A stretch of DNA of 33,928 nucleotides from Clostridia bacterium (GCA_019689585.1 JADGHG010000008.1:1-33928); one strand, 5' to 3'; numbered from the stretch's first letter, positions 14,542-24,915 are shown. Notes: a model not told the origin generated them from the letters alone. Translations and numbers: made by a program.

Positions 14542-15750
14542 ATGGACGTGACGATCCGCGACGTGGAGGAGGCGGCCGAGCGCGTGGCCCGGGTGGCCCA
14601 GCGCACGCCGACGAGGCGCGTGCCCTCGCTCGACCGCGTGGCCGGGCGGCGGCTCGCCCTCAAGATGGAGAACATGCAGAGGACCGGCTCCTTCAAGATC
14701 CGAGGGGCCTACAACAAGATCTCACGGCTTAGCCGGGACGAGCTCGCGCGCGGCGTCGTCGCCGCCTCGGCCGGCAACCACGCGCAGGGGGTGGCGCTCG
14801 CGGCGACGACCTGCGGCTCGCGGGCGACGATCGTCATGCCGCGCGCGGCCACGCTGCCGAAGGTCGTGGCCACGCGCGACTACGGGGCCGAGGTCGTGCT
14901 CTTCGGCGACGACTACGACGCCGCCTACGAGAAGGCCCGCGAGATCGAGCGCGAAGGCCGGCTCGTCTTCGTCCACGCCTTCGACGACCCGCTCATCGTG
15001 GCCGGCCAGGGCACGGTCGGGCTCGAGATCGCCGCCGACGCGCCCGAGGCGGAGCTCGTCGCCGTGCCGGTCGGGGGCGGGGGGCTGATCTCGGGCGTGG
15101 CGCTCGCGCTGAAGGAGCGGAACCCCCGCGTGCGCGTCGTCGGCGTCCAGGCCGAAGGCGCGGCCGCCGTCTACGAGTCGCGGCGCGCCGGGCGGCCGGT
15201 CGCGCTCGAGCGCGTGAAGACGATCGCCGACGGCCTCGCCATCAAGAGGCCCGAGGGGCTGACGCTCGACCTCATCGCGCGCTACGTCGACGACATCGTC
15301 CTCGTCCGCGAGGACGAGATCGCGCACGCCATCCTCCTGCTCGCCGAACGCGCGAAGGCCGTCGCGGAAGGAGCCGGGGCCGTGACGCTGGCCGCGGCCC
15401 TCGCGGGCCGACTGCCCGAGGCGAAGGAGACGGTCCTCGTCGTCTCCGGCGGCAACATCGACATGCTCCAGCTCACGCGCGTCCTCGACCACGGGCTGGT
15501 CGAAGCCGGCCGGTACGTGCGCCTCGCGACGACGCTCGCCGACCGGCCGGGCGCCTTGCGCGACTTCCTCACGATCGTGGCCGACGTCGGCGGCAACGTC
15601 GTCACGGTCGAGCACGAGCGGCTCCGGCCCGGCGTGGCTGTCGACGAGACGGACGTCGCCCTCACGATCGAGACGCGCGACCCGGGCCACGCCGAGGAGC
15701 TCCTCGCGCGGCTGCGGGCGGCCGGGTACGAGGTGCGGACGAGCCGCTGA
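14542..15750 (+). CDS. ilvA: Threonine ammonia-lyase with C-terminal ACT domain
   Basis: PLP enzyme that deaminates threonine to 2-oxobutanoate, the entry to isoleucine synthesis. The 402-residue product has the PLP lysine in GSFKIRGAYNK (Lys52), the substrate loop SAGNHAQGVA and the phosphate-binding VGGGGLISG. From about residue 325 there is an ACT regulatory domain (ATTLADRPGALRDFL, then GGNVVTVEHER), so amino-acid feedback or activation is likely. ATG 14542 follows GAGGGAGG by about nine bases. In B. subtilis the gene between purR and spoVG is yabJ (ridA), whose protein clears the reactive enamine made by this very enzyme; ilvA takes that place here. Confidence 0.94.
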   Translation: MDVTIRDVEEAAERVARVAQRTPTRRVPSLDRVAGRRLALKMENMQRTGSFKIRGAYNKISRLSRDELARGVVAASAGNHAQGVALAATTCGSRATIVMPRAATLPKVVATRDYGAEVVLFGDDYDAAYEKAREIEREGRLVFVHAFDDPLIVAGQGTVGLEIAADAPEAELVAVPVGGGGLISGVALALKERNPRVRVVGVQAEGAAAVYESRRAGRPVALERVKTIADGLAIKRPEGLTLDLIARYVDDIVLVREDEIAHAILLLAERAKAVAEGAGAVTLAAALAGRLPEAKETVLVVSGGNIDMLQLTRVLDHGLVEAGRYVRLATTLADRPGALRDFLTIVADVGGNVVTVEHERLRPGVAVDETDVALTIETRDPGHAEELLARLRAAGYEVRTSR

Positions 15751-15780
15751 CGGAGCCGGGGCGAGTCGGGCTCGCCTGGA

Positions 15781-15807
15781 AGGAATTGGGTCCTCGAACG
15801 CGAATCT
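15781..15807 (+). promoter_or_regulatory. Sigma-H-like promoter of spoVG
   Basis: AGGAATT (15781-15787), 14 bases, then GAATCT (15802-15807). This matches the sigma-H pattern AGGAWWT-N14-GAAT as in the B. subtilis spoVG promoter, which sigma-H drives. The R of RnnGAAT is a C here. The site lies about 58 bases before the spoVG ATG. Confidence 0.6.
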
Positions 15808-15864
15808 CTCCCCGAGCCGGCCGGTCCGTGAGGAGGCGGGCGCGCACCGCCTCCGCGAGGGGGG

Positions 15865-16266
15865 ATGGCGTTGCAGATCACCGAGGTGCGGCTCCGCCGC
15901 TCGCTCCGGGACGGGAAGACCCTCGCGAGCGCGTCGGTCGTCTTCGACGGGTCCTTCGTCGTCCACGACATCCGCATCGTGCTCGGCTCGCAGGGGCCGT
16001 TCCTGTCGATGCCGGCTCGCCGCACGCAGTCCGGCGAGTACCTCGACGTAGCCCACCCGCTGACGGCCGAGTACCGCGAGGAGCTCCAGCGCCGGGTCCT
16101 GGCGGCCTACGAGGAGTGGCGGCGCCGGAGCGGGGATGCGCCGGGCCCGGGCGCCGAGGCGCGCGCGCCCGGTGCCCAAGCCGCGACGGACGAGGCGGCC
16201 TGCGCACCCGAGGGGCCGGACGCAGCGGACGGCTCGTTGGCGGCGCGCGCAGGCGGCCAGGGTTAG
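15865..16266 (+). CDS. spoVG: SpoVG regulator with a long low-complexity tail
   Basis: Site-specific nucleic-acid-binding regulator, first known for a role in asymmetric septation and cortex formation. Residues 1 to about 90 match the family: ITEVRLRRSLRDGKTLASAS, VVFDGSFVVHDIRI and FLSMPARRTQSGEYLDVAHP. The remaining 43 residues are rich in Ala, Gly, Pro, Glu and Asp and have no counterpart in the 97-residue B. subtilis protein. ATG 15865 follows GAGGGGGG directly. The gene is preceded by a sigma-H-like promoter and followed by a 14-bp hairpin. Confidence 0.95.
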   Translation: MALQITEVRLRRSLRDGKTLASASVVFDGSFVVHDIRIVLGSQGPFLSMPARRTQSGEYLDVAHPLTAEYREELQRRVLAAYEEWRRRSGDAPGPGAEARAPGAQAATDEAACAPEGPDAADGSLAARAGGQG

Positions 16267-16278
16267 CCGGCCGGCCGG

Positions 16279-16324
16279 GGAAGGCCGAAGGCGGAAGGGG
16301 GGACGGACCGGCCTTCGGCCTTCC
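16279..16324. terminator. Two-way hairpin between spoVG and the flippase gene
   Basis: Arms GGAAGGCCGAAGG (16279-16291) and CCTTCGGCCTTCC (16312-16324) pair perfectly, and one more inner C-G pair makes 14 bp. The loop is 18 bases. It lies between converging stop codons at 16266 and 16336. No T run follows on either strand. Confidence 0.65.
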
Positions 16325-16335
16325 GCGCGCCGTCG

Positions 16336-17658
16336 TCACCTCGGGGCGGCGAACAGCGCCAGGATCCGGGCCCAGGTGAGGAGGCCGGCGGCGACGTGCG
16401 CGGCCCCGATGGCGGCCGCCGCGCCCGGGAGGCCCAGGCCGGGAAGGCCGGCGAGGAGCCAGAGGAGGGCGACCCGCAGCGAGGTGGCGACGAGCCCGAT
16501 GGCCATGGCGTCGAAGGTGCGCCCGAGCCCGGAGAGGATGCTCGCCCCCGTCTGGTGGAGGTACATGAGCGGCGCGGCGAAGGCGAGCACGCGAAGGAGC
16601 GGGGCGATCTCGGGCGCGCCGTAGAGGGCGCGGCCGAGCGCCGCGGGGAAGAGGGCGAGCGCGGCCGACGTGAGGAGGCCGACGGCCAGGGTGGCGGCGA
16701 GGGCGAGCGCCGCCCGGCGGCGCAGCGCGCGCCGCCGGCCGAGGGCGGCCGCCTCCGCGATCTCGGGCACGAGCGTGTTGGCGAGCGGGTGGACGACGAC
16801 CGTGGCGAGGAACACGACGGGGAGCGCCATCCCGACGAGCTGGCCGAAGGCGGCCGTCGCGGCGGCGACCGACAGGCCCGAGGCCATGAGGCGGGCCGGG
16901 ATGAGCCAGGCGTCGATGGTGGCGTTGAGCGAGCCGACGAGGTGCGCGAGGGCCACCGGCCACGAGAGGCCGAGGAGGTCGGCCGCAAGGACGCGCGTCT
17001 CGCCGGGCCGCGGCGCGGCCGCGGGCGACGCCAGGCCGCGCCCCCGGCCGCGCCGGAAGCTCGCGGCCAGGGCGCCGAGCCCCACCCATTCGCCGACCGT
17101 CGTGCAAAGCGCGGCCAGCGTGGGAAGCCACGCCTCGTCCTGCGGCCGGACCGGGCCGAGGAGGAGGTAGACGCACAAGACGCGCGCGGCCTGCTCGGCC
17201 ACTTGGCCCGACGCGATCGGCGTCATGCGCTCGCGGCCCTGGAAGTACCCGCGCAGGACCGTGGAGAGCCCCGAGGCTGCGAGGGCCGGCGCGAGCGCGA
17301 GGAGCGGACCCGCGACCCGCGCGTCCCCGAAGAGCGCCCGGGAGAGGGGGGAGGCGAAGGCGAGGAGGGCGGCCGTCGCGAGGAGGACCGGCGGCAGGAC
17401 GAGCCAGGTGGCCGTCTCGCGCACTCGTTCCGCGCCCGCCCGGTCCCCCTGGGCGAGCCGGTCGGCGACGAGCTTGGCCGTGCCCGTGGCGAGCCCGAGC
17501 GTGGCGACGGTCAGGAAGGCGAGGTAGACGGGGAACGCGCGCTGGACGAGCCCGAGCCCTTCGGCGCCGACGGCGCGGGCGAGGCCGACCCGGTAGGCGA
17601 AGCCGAGCAGGCGGTTCACGGAGCTCGCCGACGCGAGGACGAGCGTGGCCTGCAGCAT
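16336..17658 (-). CDS. SpoVB/MurJ-type polysaccharide flippase
   Basis: Membrane transporter of the MOP/MVF superfamily; relatives move lipid-linked sugars such as lipid II across the membrane, and SpoVB acts in spore cortex synthesis. The 440-residue product is almost entirely hydrophobic helices. Family landmarks are [17 protein letters not shown] at the N-terminus, [19 protein letters not shown] and [12 protein letters not shown]. It is somewhat shorter than the usual 500-520 residues. The start ATG at 17658 has no clear ribosome site, so it is provisional. It lies on the minus strand between spoVG and glmU, which are direct neighbours in B. subtilis. Whether it is the cortex flippase or another member cannot be told. 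Confidence 0.88.
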   Translation of the reverse strand: MLQATLVLASASSVNRLLGFAYRVGLARAVGAEGLGLVQRAFPVYLAFLTVATLGLATGTAKLVADRLAQGDRAGAERVRETATWLVLPPVLLATAALLAFASPLSRALFGDARVAGPLLALAPALAASGLSTVLRGYFQGRERMTPIASGQVAEQAARVLCVYLLLGPVRPQDEAWLPTLAALCTTVGEWVGLGALAASFRRGRGRGLASPAAAPRPGETRVLAADLLGLSWPVALAHLVGSLNATIDAWLIPARLMASGLSVAAATAAFGQLVGMALPVVFLATVVVHPLANTLVPEIAEAAALGRRRALRRRAALALAATLAVGLLTSAALALFPAALGRALYGAPEIAPLLRVLAFAAPLMYLHQTGASILSGLGRTFDAMAIGLVATSLRVALLWLLAGLPGLGLPGAAAAIGAAHVAAGLLTWARILALFAAPR

Positions 17659-17761
17659 GCGGGAGCGGAGGAGCCGCGCCAGGGGACCGACCTCCCGCCG
17701 AAGGGCGGCTGGTGCGATGCCTATGTGGCCCGGCGGCGGCCCGATGCAGAGAGGGCGCGCG

Positions 17762-17770
17762 TGTTAGAAT
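17762..17770 (+). promoter_or_regulatory. Extended -10 promoter of glmU
   Basis: TGTTAGAAT: TAGAAT (17765-17770) matches TATAAT at five of six positions and has the TGn extension. No -35 is recognisable. Transcription would begin near 17777, about 11 bases before the GTG at 17788, so the leader would be very short. Confidence 0.5.
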
Positions 17771-17787
17771 TCGCGGGGGAATCCGGG

Positions 17788-19172
17788 GTGGGCGGGACCG
17801 TCGCCGTCGTCATGGCCGCCGGTCGCGGCACGCGCATGAAGAGCGAGCTGCCGAAGGTCCTGCACCCCGTCGCCGGCGAGCCGATGGTCCGGCTCGTCGT
17901 CCGGGCCGTGGCCGGGGCAGGCGTCGCGCGGACGGTCGTCGTCGTCGGCGAGGACGGCGAGCGCGTACAGGCCGTCCTCGGGCCCGGGCTCGGCTACGCC
18001 GTGCAGGCCGAGCCGAAGGGCACGGGCCATGCCGTGCTCCAGGCGGCGGGCGAGCTCGGGGACTGCGACCGGGTCCTGGTCGTGAACGGCGACATGCCGC
18101 TTCTCACGCCCGACACCCTCGCGGGCCTGATCGCAGCCCACGAAGCGCGGGACCGGGGCGAGGCCCCGCTCGCGGCGACGCTCCTTCTCGCCCGCTTCGC
18201 CGATCCGACGGGCTACGGCCGGGTCGTCCGCGACGACTCCGGCGAGGTGGCGCGCATCGTCGAGGACGCCGACGCCACGGCGGACGAGCGGGCGATCGAC
18301 GAGTGCTACACGGGCTGCGCCGTGTTCGAGTGGCGGCCGCTGCGCGAGGCGCTTTCGCGGCTGCGGCCGGACAATCAAAAGGGCGAACTCTACCTCACGG
18401 ACGCCGTCCGCGAGCTCCGGGCGGCCGGGTTCCGCGTGCGGGCGCACGCGGCCCCGGACGGCGAGTCGTGCCTCGGCGTGAACGACCGGAGGGAGCTCGC
18501 CCGCGCCGCGCGCATCCTCAGGCGGCGGAAGCTCGAGGAGCTCATGCGCGCGGGCGTCACCGTCGTCGACCCCGACACGACGTACGTCGAGCTCGCCGTC
18601 GAGGTCGGCCCCGACACGACGATCCACCCCTTCACGATCCTCGCCGGCGCGACCGTCGTCGGCGCCCGCTGCCGGGTCGGCCCGGCGGCCGAGGTCGTCG
18701 ACTCGCGCCTCTCCGACGACGTCGTGGTCACGCGCTCGGTCGTCGAAGGGAGCGAGCTCGGGCGCGGCGTGCGCATCGGCCCCTTCGCCCACCTCCGGCC
18801 CGGCACCCGCGTCGGCGACGAGAGCGAGATCGGCAACTACGCCGAGGTGAAGGCGAGCCGGCTCGGCCGCCAGGTCAAGGTCCACCACCACTCGTACATC
18901 GGCGACGCGGCGATCGGCGACCGCGTGAACGTCGGGGCCGGCGTCGTCACCGTCAACTTCGACGGCAGGCGCAAGCACGCGACCGAAGTCGGCGACGACG
19001 CCTTCCTCGGCTGCAACGCCAACCTGGTCGCGCCCGTGCGGGTCGGCCCCGGGGCGTACGTGGCCGCCGGCTCGACGATCACGAAGGACGTGCCCGAGGA
19101 GGCGCTCGCGATCGCGCGGGAGCGTCAGACGAACAAGGACGGCTGGGCCCGGCGCTTCGGCCGGGGAAAGGG

Positions 19173-19176
<4 letters not shown>
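17788..19176 (+). CDS. glmU: Bifunctional GlmU: GlcN-1-P acetyltransferase / GlcNAc-1-P uridyltransferase
   Basis: Makes UDP-GlcNAc, precursor of peptidoglycan. The N-terminal uridyltransferase domain has [27 protein letters not shown] and [10 protein letters not shown]. The C-terminal half is a left-handed beta-helix with hexapeptide repeats, including [29 protein letters not shown] and [11 protein letters not shown]. The 462-residue length fits. GTG 17788 is chosen: GGGGGA (17775-17780) lies seven bases upstream and the residue count before AAGRG is normal. An earlier in-frame GTG at 17761 would add nine residues including a TTA codon, but it lies inside the promoter. The stop overlaps the prs ATG. 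Confidence 0.96.
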
Positions 19177-20114
<938 letters not shown>

Positions 20115-20141
20115 CCGGAGGCCGGGGAGAGGGTGGCGGAG

Positions 20142-20762
20142 ATGGCGGAGCATGCCTTGAAGGTCGAGCCGCGGGAGCCGGGCCGGCCCGGGCGCGAACG
20201 GCGGGCCGGGTACGTGCCGGCCGTCGTGTACGGGCGGGGCCGTGCGAGCGAGGCGATCCGCGTGGCGGAGAAGGACCTGCGCGAGTTCCTGGCGGCGGGC
20301 GGGCACCACCACGTCGTGACGCTCACCGCCCCGGGCGGCTCCTTCGCCGCTGTGGTGAAGGAGATCCAGCACGACCCGGTGCGCGGCCGCGTCCTGCACG
20401 TCGACTTCCAGGCCGTCTCGCTCGACACGCGCATCCGGGCGCGCGTGCCCGTCGTGATCCACGGCGAGGCGCAGGTCGAGAAGGCGGGCGCCGTCGTGCA
20501 GCACCAGCTGCACGAGCTCGAGGTCGAGTGCCTGCCGGCCGACCTGCCCGAAGAGATCGACGTCGACGTGCGCGCCCTCGCGCCCGGCGAGGCCGTCCAC
20601 GTGCGGGACCTCACGCCGCCTCCGGGCGTGGAGATCCTCGAGGACGAGGACGCCGTCGTGGCGTCGGTCGTCATCCCGCGGGCCGTCGAAGCGGCGCTGA
20701 AGGCCGACGTCGGCGAGGCGGGCGAGGAGGGCCAATCCCAGCCCGGATCCGGCGGCGCCTAG
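20142..20762 (+). CDS. ctc: Ribosomal protein bL25 / general stress protein Ctc
   Basis: Binds 5S rRNA in the large subunit; the long TL5/CTC form adds a C-terminal domain. The product from ATG 20142 has 206 residues. The L25 part spans to about residue 90 (GYVPAVVYGRG, HHVVTL, VKEIQHDPVRGRVLHVDFQ) and the C-terminal domain follows (CLPADLPEEIDVDV, then DLTPPPGVEIL). The purine run GGGGAGAGGG ends about nine bases before ATG 20142. An in-frame GTG at 20133 would add three residues but touches that run. The gene lies 27 bases after prs and 7 before pth. Confidence 0.94.
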   Translation: MAEHALKVEPREPGRPGRERRAGYVPAVVYGRGRASEAIRVAEKDLREFLAAGGHHHVVTLTAPGGSFAAVVKEIQHDPVRGRVLHVDFQAVSLDTRIRARVPVVIHGEAQVEKAGAVVQHQLHELEVECLPADLPEEIDVDVRALAPGEAVHVRDLTPPPGVEILEDEDAVVASVVIPRAVEAALKADVGEAGEEGQSQPGSGGA

Positions 20763-20769
20763 GGCGCCG

Positions 20770-21342
20770 ATGTGGGTCGTCGCAGGGCTCGGGAACCCCG
20801 GGCCGGAGTACGCGAGGACGCGCCACAACGCGGGCGCGTGGGTCGTCGAGCGGCTCGGCGCGCTCCTCGGCGTGCGCATGCGGCGCGAAGGCCGGCTGCC
20901 GGCGGAGGTCGGGGAGGGTCGGGTCGACGGCGAGGCCGTCGTCCTGTGCCGGCCGCTCTCGTACATGAACGAGAGCGGCCGCCCCGTGGCGCGGCTTCTG
21001 CGCGCGCGCGGCCTTAAGGCGCGCCGGCTCGTCGTCGCCCACGACGACCTCGACCTCGCGCCGGGGCGCCTGCGCCTGCGCGAAGGCGGCGGGCTCGGCG
21101 GGCACCATGGGCTCGAGTCGATCGCATCGCTCGTGGGGCCGGACTTCGGCCGCGTCCGCGTCGGCATCGGCCGGCCGGCCGTGCGGGACGACGAGGCGGT
21201 CGTCCGGTGGGTCCTCGGCGCGCCCGAGCCGGAGGAGGCGGCACTCATCGAGGACGCCGTGAAGCGGGCCGCCGAGGCCGTCCTCGCCGTCGTCCGCGAG
21301 GGCTGGCAGGCGGCGATGAACCGTTTCAACGGCCCGCCGTGA
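20770..21342 (+). CDS. pth: Peptidyl-tRNA hydrolase
   Basis: Releases tRNA from prematurely dropped peptidyl-tRNA. The 190-residue product has the family signatures GLGNPGPEYARTRHNAG (with the catalytic His), RPLSYMNESG, HDDLDLAPGRLRLREGG and GGHHGLESI. It starts seven bases after ctc without a strong ribosome site, so it may depend on coupling. In B. subtilis the small anti-sigma-F gene fin (yabK) lies between pth and mfd; here the gap is 11 bases and holds only the mfd ribosome site. Confidence 0.96.
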   Translation: MWVVAGLGNPGPEYARTRHNAGAWVVERLGALLGVRMRREGRLPAEVGEGRVDGEAVVLCRPLSYMNESGRPVARLLRARGLKARRLVVAHDDLDLAPGRLRLREGGGLGGHHGLESIASLVGPDFGRVRVGIGRPAVRDDEAVVRWVLGAPEPEEAALIEDAVKRAAEAVLAVVREGWQAAMNRFNGPP

Positions 21343-21353
21343 GGAGGCCGGCG

Positions 21354-24300
21354 ATGGAAGCGTGGTGGGAGCTCTTCGCCGACTGGCCGGAGTTCGCGGG
21401 GCTCGTCCAGGCCCTGCGCAAGGGGGCGCGCGAGCTCTTGGGGCACGGCCTCCCGCCGGCCGCCCAGGCGGCCGTGCTGGCGGCGCTGCTCCGCGCGACG
21501 GGCCGGCCGCTCCTCGCGATCGCGCCCGACTGGGAGAGCGCGCGCGACACGGCCGAGCTCGTCTCGGCCTGGGCCGGCGAGGAGTCGGCCTGGCTCCTGC
21601 CGCCGAGCGACGTGCTCTTCCACGGCGTGGCCGCGCAAGGACGCGAGGCGGCGGCGGCCCGCGTGCGGGCGCTCTCGCGGCTGCGGCGGGGCGCCGTGGC
21701 CGCCGTGGCGCCGGTGGCCGCCGTCCTGCGGCGCCTGCCGCCGCCGGCCGCCTGGGACGAGGCGACGGTCGAGCTCCGGGTCGGCGCCCGGCTCGAGAAG
21801 GACGCCTTCTGCGAGCACCTGGCGGGAAGCGGCTACGACCCGCGGCCCGAGGTCGACGCCGTCGGCACGTTTGCCGTGCGGGGCGGCATCGTCGACGTCT
21901 ACCCGCCCGACGGACCGGGACCCGTCCGGATCGAGCTCTTCGACGACGAGATCGACTCCTTGCGGGTCTTCGACCTCGAAGACCAAAGGTCGCGGAGGGA
22001 GGTCGAGGCCGTCGCCATCCCGCCGGCGCGCGAGGCCTTCGCCCCCAGGGCGCGCCTTCTCGAGGCGGCCGAGGCCGTCCGCCGGGAGGCGCGGGCGCTC
22101 GCCGAAGGCGGGGCGGGCGAACGCGTGCGCGCCCACGCCGAAGCGCTCGCCGAGGGACTTCGGGCCGGCCGCGGGGGAGCGCTCGAGGCCGGTCTCCCGT
22201 ACCTCTACGACGACCTCGCGACTATCGCCGACTACCTCGGGGAGAGAGGGCTCGTGGTGCTCCTCGAGCCGGCGCGGCTCGAGGAGGAGGCGCGCGCGGC
22301 CGAAGGGCTGCGCCAGAGCTTCGTCGCCGACGAGCTCGCCGCCGGCCGCGCGCTTCCGCGCCAGGTCGGGGCGCTTCTCGGCTGGGAGGAGCTCAAACGG
22401 CGGCTCGCCGCGCAGGGCGTCGTCCTCCTCGCGGGGCTCCCGCGTCACCCGAAGGACTTCCACCCCCAGGGGAGCTGGTCGCTCGTCGCGCAGGAGGTGC
22501 CGCCCTTCCACGGCCAAGAGGCGCTCTTCACGGACGAGGTCCGCCGCTATCGCGAGAGCCGCTATCGGGTGCTGGTGGCGGCGGGGGGCGGCGAGCGGGC
22601 CGAGCGCGTCCTCGAGGCGCTCGCGCGGGCGGGCGTCCCCTGCGACGGCGCTCTAGACGTGAAGACGCCCGTCGTGCCGCCGGCCGGCGCCGTGTGGGTG
22701 ACGCCCCTCGCGATCCGGCGGGGGGCCGTCTGGCCGGCCTTGCGGCTCGTCGTGATCGGCGAGGTCGACCTCGCGGGGCCGCGCGCGGCCCGGCGCCCGC
22801 GCCGCCGTCGGCCGCTCGGCCAGCCGGGGGCGCGCCTCGAGAGCCTCGCCGACCTCGCCGTCGGCGACTACGTCGTCCACGTCCACCACGGGATCGCGCG
22901 CTACCTCGGCACGCGCGCCATGACGGTCGGCGGCGTCCGGCGCGACTACCTGCTCTTGAAATACGAGGGCGAGGACCGGCTCTACGTGCCGACGGACCAG
23001 ATCGACCTCGTCCAGCGCTACGTCGGCGGGGCCGCCAACCCCCGGCTCTCGCGGCTCGGTGGCGGGGAGTGGCAGAGGACGCGCCAACGGGTGAAGGAGT
23101 CGGTGACGAACATGGCGCGCGAGCTGCTCGCGCTCTACGCCGCGCGCCAGGCGCTCCCCGGCCACGCCTTCGCGCCCGACACGCCCTGGCAGGCGGAGTT
23201 CGAGGACGCCTTCCCGTGGGAGGAGACGCCCGACCAATTGCGGGCGATCGCGGAGGTCAAGGCCGACATGGAGGCGCCTCGGCCGATGGACCGCGTCCTT
23301 TGCGGCGACGTCGGCTACGGCAAGACGGAGGTCGCCCTCCGGGCCGCCTTCAAGGCGGTCATGGACGGCCGCCAGGTGGCCGTGCTCGTCCCGACGACGA
23401 TCCTGGCCGAGCAGCACTACCTCACCTTCACGGAGCGCTTCCGCGGCTTCCCGGTCGAGATCCGCATGCTGAGCCGCTTCCGCTCCGAGGCCGAGCAGGA
23501 GCGGACGATCACGGGGCTTCGCACCGGCCAGGTCGACGTCGTGATCGGGACGCACCGCCTCGTCCAGGGGGACGTCGCCTTCAAGAACCTGGGCCTCCTC
23601 GTCGTCGACGAGGAGCACCGCTTCGGCGTGGCCGCGAAGGAAAGGCTCGTGCAGCTCTCCCGCTCGGTCGACGTCCTGACGCTCACGGCCACGCCGATCC
23701 CGCGCACGCTCCATATGGCGATGAGCGGGCTGCGCGACCTCTCCGTCATCGAGACGCCGCCCGCGAACCGGTATCCGGTCGAGACGTACGTCGTCGAGAT
23801 GGACGACGCCGTCGTGCGCCAGGCGATCGAGCGCGAACTCGCCCGGGGCGGCCAGGTGTTTTACGTCCACAACCGCGTGCGCTCGATCGAGCGGGCGCGC
23901 GAGCGCCTGCGCCGCCTCGTCCCGGCGGCCGACGTCGTCGTCGCGCACGGTCAGATGCCGGAGGCGGAGCTGGAACGGGTGATGGTCGAGTTCCTCCACG
24001 GCCGGCACGACGTGCTCCTCTGCACGACGATCATCGAGTCGGGGCTCGACATGCCCAACGTCAACACCCTCATCGTCGAGGACGCGGACCGGCTCGGCCT
24101 CGCCCAGCTCTACCAGATCCGCGGCCGCGTCGGCCGCTCGGACCGCGTCGCGTACGCCTACTTCACGTTCCGCCCGCAGAAGGTGCTGACCGAGGCGGCG
24201 GAGCGGCGGCTCGCCGCGCTCAAGGACTTCGCCGACCTCGGCTCGGGGCTCAAGGTGGCGCTCCGCGACCTCGAGATCCGCGGCGCCGGGAACATCCTCG

Positions 24301-24911
24301 GCCCGGAGCAGCACGGCTTCGTCGCCCAGGTCGGCGTCCACCTCTACGCGCAGCTCCTCGAGGAAGCCGTGGCGGAGCTCAAGGGCGAGCGACGCGTGCC
24401 CGAGACGCGCGTCTCGGTCGAGCTGGCCGTCGACGCCTACCTCCCCGAGGACTACGTGGCGGGAGCTCGCCACAAGCTCGAGTTCTACAAGAAGGTGAAC
24501 CAGGTCGCGACGCTCGCGGACGCCGACGCCATCGAGGCGGAGCTCGGCGACCGCTTCGGGCCGCCGCCCGAACCGGTTCGGAACCTAGTCGCCCTGAGCC
24601 GGCTGCGCGTGCGCGCAGAGGCGCTCGGCGCGCTCGCGCTCACCCAGGAAGGGCGCGTCGTCCGGCTCGTCTTCCCGGGCTTCATGGCCGAGCGCCTCGA
24701 CGCGGCCGGAGCGCTCGCCGCGCGGTTCCGGCGGCGGATCGGCGCCGAGCGGAAGCCGCACCCCTCGCTCACCCTGGTCCTCGAGGATCCGAGGAACCCG
24801 CTTCCGGACGTCCTCGCCTGGACCGAGACCCTCTCGCAGCTCGACGCCTTCCGAAGCTGGCGGGAGTCTTTCGCGCAACCGGCCGCGCTCGGGTCGGCCG
24901 ATCGCGGCTGA
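21354..24911 (+). CDS. mfd: Transcription-repair coupling factor Mfd
   Basis: Large ATP-driven translocase that removes RNA polymerase stalled at DNA damage and recruits UvrA. The product has 1185 residues against 1177 in B. subtilis. In order: an N-terminal UvrB-like region, a CarD-like RNA-polymerase-binding domain around residues 500-570 (GDYVVHVHHGIARYLGT), a RecG-like helicase core with Walker A GDVGYGKT (651-658) and DEEH (752-755), LTATPIPRTLHMAMSG and RVGRSDRVAYAYF, and a C-terminal TRCF domain. GAGGAGG (21341-21347) lies six bases before ATG 21354 and overlaps the pth stop. Confidence 0.97.
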   Translation: MEAWWELFADWPEFAGLVQALRKGARELLGHGLPPAAQAAVLAALLRATGRPLLAIAPDWESARDTAELVSAWAGEESAWLLPPSDVLFHGVAAQGREAAAARVRALSRLRRGAVAAVAPVAAVLRRLPPPAAWDEATVELRVGARLEKDAFCEHLAGSGYDPRPEVDAVGTFAVRGGIVDVYPPDGPGPVRIELFDDEIDSLRVFDLEDQRSRREVEAVAIPPAREAFAPRARLLEAAEAVRREARALAEGGAGERVRAHAEALAEGLRAGRGGALEAGLPYLYDDLATIADYLGERGLVVLLEPARLEEEARAAEGLRQSFVADELAAGRALPRQVGALLGWEELKRRLAAQGVVLLAGLPRHPKDFHPQGSWSLVAQEVPPFHGQEALFTDEVRRYRESRYRVLVAAGGGERAERVLEALARAGVPCDGALDVKTPVVPPAGAVWVTPLAIRRGAVWPALRLVVIGEVDLAGPRAARRPRRRRPLGQPGARLESLADLAVGDYVVHVHHGIARYLGTRAMTVGGVRRDYLLLKYEGEDRLYVPTDQIDLVQRYVGGAANPRLSRLGGGEWQRTRQRVKESVTNMARELLALYAARQALPGHAFAPDTPWQAEFEDAFPWEETPDQLRAIAEVKADMEAPRPMDRVLCGDVGYGKTEVALRAAFKAVMDGRQVAVLVPTTILAEQHYLTFTERFRGFPVEIRMLSRFRSEAEQERTITGLRTGQVDVVIGTHRLVQGDVAFKNLGLLVVDEEHRFGVAAKERLVQLSRSVDVLTLTATPIPRTLHMAMSGLRDLSVIETPPANRYPVETYVVEMDDAVVRQAIERELARGGQVFYVHNRVRSIERARERLRRLVPAADVVVAHGQMPEAELERVMVEFLHGRHDVLLCTTIIESGLDMPNVNTLIVEDADRLGLAQLYQIRGRVGRSDRVAYAYFTFRPQKVLTEAAERRLAALKDFADLGSGLKVALRDLEIRGAGNILGPEQHGFVAQVGVHLYAQLLEEAVAELKGERRVPETRVSVELAVDAYLPEDYVAGARHKLEFYKKVNQVATLADADAIEAELGDRFGPPPEPVRNLVALSRLRVRAEALGALALTQEGRVVRLVFPGFMAERLDAAGALAARFRRRIGAERKPHPSLTLVLEDPRNPLPDVLAWTETLSQLDAFRSWRESFAQPAALGSADRG

Positions 24912-24915
24912 GCTC

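Noticed and set aside
17761-17763. GTG as the glmU start
   Set aside because: It lies inside the -10 element, adds an unusual N-terminus with a TTA codon, and the GTG at 17788 has a better-placed ribosome site and a normal N-terminus.
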